In this document: piece after piece, positions 44,556-49,419 of the stretch | Position numbering within the stretch: position 1 is the first letter of the stretch | Layout of the letters: each line of letters opens with the position of its first letter | Assembly: GCA_019448385.1 (NCBI GenBank) | Contig: JAGTXO010000094.1 | Coordinates: 1-49,419, forward strand | Reading direction: 5' to 3' | Source: Diacronema lutheri | Taxonomy: Eukaryota; Haptophyta; Pavlovophyceae; Pavlovales; Pavlovaceae | DNA: 49,419 nt | The notes under the pieces: generated by a model | Databases searched by the model: none | The model's input: the letters and a program-made list of their open reading frames with translations, nothing else | What the model was told of the DNA's origin: nothing | Translations under genes and position numbers: made by a program

Positions 44556-47522
44556 TCACAGGGACGCCGCGGTTGAAATGCGCTCGCGGTGGTATTTGGC
44601 GCGGTTCGTGCGCAGTCTACCGAGCACGGCGTACTCGTCGAAGCGCGCGAGCCGCTTGCCGCGCCGCGCGGGCTTGCCGGCCGCGCGCGCGGCCGCACGC
44701 GTCTCCGCGCCGCTCGCCGCCGCGACGAGGGCGAGGATGTGCTTCTCGGGCCAGGACTGGTTGCCGAGCGCCCGAAATTGGCGGGCGAAGCGGGTGGGCA
44801 GCTCCGCCAGCCGGAAGACGAGCGGCGCTCGGCCGGCGATGAACCTGCGGCGTGCGGTCCGTGGCGGGTGGGAGCACGTGCGCACGAAAGATGGGGCGCA
44901 AATTCGCGTGTGCGCGCGCGCGCATGCGATGCGCGGAGGCAGGGGCGAACACACAGGAGGCACGTTGACGTGCACGCATCGCGAGAGACGCCTCGCTGGC
45001 TGACCACACGGCTGTCAGCTGGGTGCGCCCCCTTCTTTTCTCCGACCCTCCCCCTCTCTCCGCCCCCCCCGCAGACACGCAGATGCACCTGTCCTCCCAT
45101 ACGCCCGTCCGCCTGCGCATGCCGATGACGCCTGTCTCGGCGACGGCAGCGAGCCAGCCGTGCTGGGCCTTCACACTCGCGACCGGCTGCCGGAGGGACC
45201 GCACGTGCTGGTAAAACACCTGCGCATGGGTGTGTGGGGCCGGTGGGGAGGGGGAGGGGGGGGGGGGGGGGGGGGGGTAGGGGGGGCGTTACGGCACGGC
45301 GCTTTGTCGGTCGTCGCTGCGCGGGGCAGTGCAAGGCAAGGGCGCGACGCTGCGGCGCGACGCGCTTCGCGGCAGCCGTCTGCGCGCGCGTCCGCGCGCG
45401 AACAGGTCCGAGCGCGTGCGCACCCGTGCACGTGTCACGATCACCAAATCGAACGAAAGGCCCGTCGCCGCCTCGCGGTCTCGCGCGAGCGCAACAGCGC
45501 GCTCGACCGTTTCAAAGAGCGAGAGCGCGCGATGCGGGTATTGCGCGTATCGCATCGCGTCGCGGAACGGGAGGCCAAGGCGAGCGGCATGCGCGATGCG
45601 CGCTTGCTCGTCGTAGGGCGCGGCCATGACGGCGGCATGGGCGAATGCGCCGCGTGAGGGGTCGACGAGTACGGCGGCGAGCTGCACGGGGGCGTGCGGC
45701 AGCAGCCGCCAAAGGCGGATGTGCGCAATGGGACGGCAACGCGATGTGGGCAGGCCGGCGGTGGGTCGGCGGAGGCGGGGCGCCGCTGCGGCGAGACCGC
45801 TTCGGGCGCGCAAGACGCACGCGTACGAGCGCGCACGTGCGAGGCGTTGAGCACGTCGCACGCATCGTCTTCGTCGTGCTGGGTGGAAAGCGCGGCAAAC
45901 GCCTCGTAATGCACCGGCATTTCGGCGGGGAACGCGGGCGCATGCGCGGTCGCAGGCGTAGGCTCGAGCGTTGGCGGGCGCGCGTGCGCGGGTAGAGTGG
46001 AGTGCGTCGCGTGCGCGGGAAATGGAGAGTGCGTCGCATGCGCCTCCTTGAGCGCGTCGGCGACTACGCCGTTGGCTGTTGTCACGGCGGTCGCCACGGC
46101 GGTGGCCGGACTGGTGGCCGTGGCGGGGGCGGTGGCGTTCGTCGCTGGGGCAACGGCGGTGGTGCCAACGATGGCGGTGACGTTCGCCGGCCCGTCCCTT
46201 CGTCTCGCGGCGGTACGCGCCGCGTGCGCCGCGGGCGAGGGCGCGGAAGGATGCCGGACAGCGGAGGTGCCATTTCGCAGGTGCTGGCGCACCTGCTCCG
46301 CGGCGACGCCGACGGGCGCGGGCAGCTGCGCGGTCGCGGCCTCGCTCCAAAAGCTGGGCAGGACGGGCAAGCGTGGTGACGCGCTCGGCGACGGGAGAAT
46401 GCCGTGCGCGCCCGAGCCGCTGGCTCCGCCGCTGCGCCCTGCATCGCCCGCACCGCCGCCGCCATCGCCGACGCCGCCGCGTCCGCCGCGCCCGCCGCCG
46501 CCACCGCTGCCTCCGCCCGCGACCGTGTCCTCGTCGCCGCCGCGACCGCCGTCGCCGCCGCGACCGCCGCCGCCAGCAGCACTCAACGCCGCGAGGCCCC
46601 GCGTCGCCGCCGCCGCGGAGACAGGGCGCGCACTCCTCTCGGCGTGGTTTATAAATTGGCCAACAAAAAGGATGGCGACGCGCGGCTGCCATCCCCCCGT
46701 CGCGTCGGCCGAGGCGGCGGCGACAACCGCGCCACCGTCGACCCGCGCCTGTGGGCGCAGCGGCGGTTTCGGAGCGGCGCGCGCGCCGGCTGCGTCCCCG
46801 CGCCCGGCCGCATCCGCCAAGGCCGGCGGCGCGGCGGACGGACGCGCGGGCGCAAGGGCAGCGGGCCCATCCTCCGACGCGAACGAGCCGGGCGCTGGCG
46901 CGCACCGGCGCTGCGGGCGCGCGCTCCCTTCGGCATGGCCGAGCCGTCGGCCGCCGGCGCGGCGCTCGGCGCGGCCGGACGCCCACGGCTCGCGCGCCGA
47001 GCGCGCGAGCATGGATGGTGGGGGCAGAGACGATGGCGGCGGTGCGGCGCGCGAGCCGTCACCTTGGCGCAACGGCGCGTCCACTCGCCCCGCGTTTTGC
47101 CCGCTCAGCCGGCGCGGCACGCCGCCGCCGGAGGGTCGCCGCGAGCGCGCACCGCGCGCGCGCGCGCCGCCCGCCGCGCGCGCGCCCGCCGGCGGCGGCG
47201 GCGTCGGCTGCTGCGTCGCGAGCGCGTCAGAATAAGCCGGCCGGGCACCATGTGCGCTGACCGCGTGGTCGTGCCCCGCGCCGGGAGCCATCACCGTCGC
47301 GAAGAGGAGCGCGAGCAGCGCGAGGGCGGAGCGGAGCGGACGGCCGCGGCCGCCGAGGCATCGGCGCGCGGCAGCGGCGCGCGGCAGCTCGGAGCGACAA
47401 AGACGCGCGTCACGGCCGGCAGTGCATGCGTGATCCGCCCCGCGCGGCTCGCACGGCCGCGTGCGCGTCGGCGCAGGACGACGACAACGACGTGAGAGCG
47501 ACGCGCCGGACATGTCCGCCAT
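44556..47522 (-). CDS. Putative type II membrane glycosyltransferase-like protein, four exons
   Basis: Exons 47522-45837, 45681-45424, 45219-45089 and 44844-44556 join in phase (0, 0, 2) to 787 aa. RSALALLALLFATVMA near residues 63-78 is a signal anchor preceded by Arg-rich sequence, which fits a Golgi type II protein. RVAILFVGQFINHAE begins the likely lumenal domain. After a long Gly/Ala/Thr-rich linker come LPFRDAMRYAQYPHRALSLF, TGLSFDLVIVTRAR, VFYQHVRSLRQ and EDRFIAGRAPLVFRLAELPT. The pattern (VAILF-G at the start, a D-LVIVTR strand, then DRF-G) recalls uncharacterised algal glycosyltransferase-like proteins. That call is tentative. The start is also uncertain, because the first codons overlap decayed ankyrin sequence. 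An Asn-rich set of NxT/S sites (VTAIVG, NATAPA) fits a secretory protein. Confidence 0.5.
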
Positions 47523-47736
47523 CGTGCAGCATCCCACGAGTCGCGGTGCCACTCGCAGCCATGTAGTGTCGCGCATGTCCAGCGGGTACAAGCAGTTTTT
47601 CCGTGCTCGCACGCTGAGTGCCGCGCCGCCAAATTGCCCGTGTACGACGTGCTGTGGTGTGGCATGTGCTGCTGTCCCACTCGCAGCCACGCTCGCACGC
47701 ATACGCGGCGGGCGGGCGTGAGAGCGGCACCTGCAT
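47410..47736 (-). pseudogene. Decayed F-box/ankyrin fragment
   Basis: Minus frames contain ERGCEWDSSTCHTTA and, after frameshifts, HSACEHG and HGCEWHRDSWDAA. These are recognisable remains of A-type repeats (EHGCEWDSDTC). No F-box is visible. It overlaps the proposed 5' end of the glycosyltransferase-like gene. Confidence 0.6.
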
Positions 47737-47739
47737 CGC

Positions 47740-48182
47740 CGAGCGCAGCGTGGGCGATCGTCGAGAATCGTTCCGGAACGGCGCGTGTTCGCCCCCCGCG
47801 AGCAGCCGACGCGCGCGGTTTAGTTGACGGCCTGCCCCGCTGCTTGCTGGCGCTCGCCCACTGTGCGCCTACCGCCGCGCGCCCCGCGACACGATTGACG
47901 ATGGCGCAACCCGGAGGACCTCTGCCTGGCGAGTGGTCGCCGCCCGCGTTGATCGCCGAGGCGCATGCTGACAGCACCTCACCGACATCCATGCGCCCTG
48001 TCTCGCCTTGCCGACAGCTACACGCCCGGCCGCAAGACAGCGCCGCATGCCCGAGGCGCTCTTGAAACGGTCGCGCATGGCTCCAGCTGCTCTCGACGAA
48101 GACCATCACGTGTGGGGCGCCTGCGCGCGCCTGCATGATCGCAATCCTGGCCCCCTGTTTCATTGCCCCTCTGCGTCACGAC
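47740..48182. other. Stretch without a supported gene
   Basis: Several Arg/Ala-rich frames are open, none with recognisable motifs. One minus frame continues into the decayed ankyrin fragment and may be its eroded upstream part. Confidence 0.4.
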
Positions 48183-48445
48183 TCACAACGCGTCCTCGAC
48201 GGAGGCGCGCGTCGCAGCGCTCGCGGCCTTCGCCGCGGCGACGGCAACCGCCGCATCTATGCGCGACTGCGCGATCGCCGCGCGCACACGCGCGCGCACT
48301 TTGGCCTGGAGTCGCGGCAGGTCGTCCACGTGCGGCAGCACGCGCAACGTCGGTCGGACGGGGCGCCTGTCCGCCATCGCCGCGCTCGTGGCGACGGCCG
48401 TTGCGGCCACGTGGCGCTGCGACGACGGAAGCGGTGGCGTCGTCG

Positions 48446-48476
<31 letters not shown>

Positions 48477-48529
48477 CGCGCGCGCCGGCGGCGGCGCGCC
48501 CTTCGCGCCCTTCGCGTTCGAGGCACCCG
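48183..48529 (-). CDS. Possible last exon of the IQ-motif gene
   Basis: The minus frame ending at 48183 reads RPVRPTLRVLPHVDDLPRLQ, then VRARVRAAIAQSRIDAAVAV and ends ATRASVEDAL. This looks like a real helical C-terminus, not GC noise. It lies in the same orientation directly after the IQ-motif exon, in another frame. A short intron with acceptor ATCTAG (48533-48531) could link them. Not proven. Confidence 0.35.
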
Positions 48530-48712
48530 CTAGATTTCGCGTGCCACCCGCTTGGTGCTCCGAGGCACCCGCATGCAAGGGCAAGGGTATGGGAGGCGGC
48601 GTCCCGCGCGCAGCCTGAGTGGTGCTCGCGCGCTGCGGCGCGCGCGCGCGCGCGCGCCGTCTATCACGTCCGCCGCCGCCGCCGCACCGCCGCCCCCGCC
48701 GGCTGCGCCGCC

Positions 48713-48745
<33 letters not shown>

Positions 48746-49393
48746 CTCGCCGCCGTCACCGCCGTCACCGCCGCCGCCGCCGCCGCCGCCGTCACCGCCG
48801 GGGCTTGCGCTCGCGCCGCCATCGCCCGAGGAGCTGCGCGCGCCGCCGCGCCCGCGCCGCCGCCGCACGGAGGCGCCCGCCGCCGCGCCCGCCGCGCCCG
48901 CGCGGACGCCCGCGCCCGCCAGCGCAGCCGCCTCGGCGGCGCGCATCGCCGCGGCGGCCCTGCGCGCGAAGATTCCGCGCGCGCGCCGCTGCACCGACAG
49001 GGCCGCGCGCTCCATGATTTGAAAAGCGGCGGCGACGAGGAGATCGGACGACGCGAGCGCGGCGAGCGCGGCGCGCGCGCCGTCGGAGCGCGGCGCCGCC
49101 GCCGACGCCGCCGACGCCGCCGCCGGCAGTCGCGAATCGTGTGCGGACATCGCGCGCGCCGCAGCGCCCCCGGCGCCACCGGCCGACGCCGCCGTCGCGT
49201 CGCGCGCGTTGGCGGCGTCGGCGCTCGCGGCCGGCGCCGGCAGCGGCCGCGGCCGGCCGCGCCGGCGCGCCGCCGCGTCTGCCGCAGCCGCGGCGGTCGC
49301 GGCGGCGATGGCGGCGGCGATGGCGGCGTTGTGCGCGGCGCTCTCCATCTCGACGGCGAGCATCAGCGCCTTGGCAGAGGTAGCGACGTGGCC
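48530..49393 (-). CDS. IQ-motif-like Ala-rich protein, 3' part (partial)
   Basis: Begins at a splice acceptor (a C-run then TTCGCAG) at 49394-49396, so the 5' part is beyond the window. The exon starts GHVATSAKALMLAVEMESAA and is strongly Ala-rich. AALSVQRRARGIFARRAAAA (about 49010-48950) fits the IQ calmodulin-binding consensus. A Gly-run encoded by GCC/GGC triplets (48680-48800) follows, then Arg-rich sequence to a TAG at 48530. It may instead splice into the next frame before that stop. The partner and pathway are unknown. Confidence 0.5.
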
Positions 49394-49419
49394 CTGCGAA
49401 GGGGGGGGGGGGGGGGGGG

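Overview
This window looks like nuclear DNA from a very GC-rich unicellular alga. I favour a haptophyte-type genome, by inference only. The genes are densely packed, intron-containing and eukaryotic. Several N-termini read as a hydrophobic signal segment followed by an Arg/Ala-rich stretch, as in algae with secondary plastids. Five introns in four genes, all placed by protein homology, use GC instead of GT at the donor site. Most introns carry long C-runs before the acceptor, and several also carry a G-run after the donor. No rRNA, tRNA or CRISPR array was seen.

Left part (1-9,000): the 5' end of an adenosine kinase gene (minus, cut by the window edge) is divergent from a complete UDP-glucose pyrophosphorylase gene (plus). 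A plastid-type NAD(P)-binding oxidoreductase (minus) lies tail-to-tail with it. Next is a 1.7 kb unit bounded by about 115-bp direct repeats and holding six copies of a 189-bp repeat.

9,000-14,100: a minus-strand ORF with the RuvC/zinc-finger C-terminal half of a Fanzor (eukaryotic TnpB-like RNA-guided nuclease) is followed by a cluster of five near-perfect hairpins. It sits directly downstream of an F-box/ankyrin-repeat gene that has lost its stop codon. A frameshifted repeat-derived ORF of unknown family and a second F-box/ankyrin gene follow.

14,100-20,800: a four-exon coiled-coil protein gene, a two-exon FAD-dependent oxidoreductase gene, and a 14-copy 68-bp satellite array.

20,800-34,800: a tandem segmental duplication with a period of exactly 2,888 bp. 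Each unit carries a second-type F-box/ankyrin gene, a dead copy of the HSP70 last exon and an internally deleted Ty1/copia pol fragment. The array runs tail-to-tail into a ten-exon HSP70 gene (minus), whose last exon is the source of the dead copies.

34,800-49,419: a small plastid-targeted membrane protein (plus), an ARP4/BAF53-type nuclear actin-related protein (minus), an Ala-rich unknown gene (plus), another F-box/ankyrin gene fused at its 3' end to the second copy of the unknown repeat ORF (minus), a putative type II membrane glycosyltransferase-like gene (minus), a decayed ankyrin fragment, and an IQ-motif protein cut by the right edge (minus).

Exon limits were worked out by hand from reading phase, splice-site dinucleotides and remembered family consensus. 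They are self-consistent in phase, but no transcript or database search was available.
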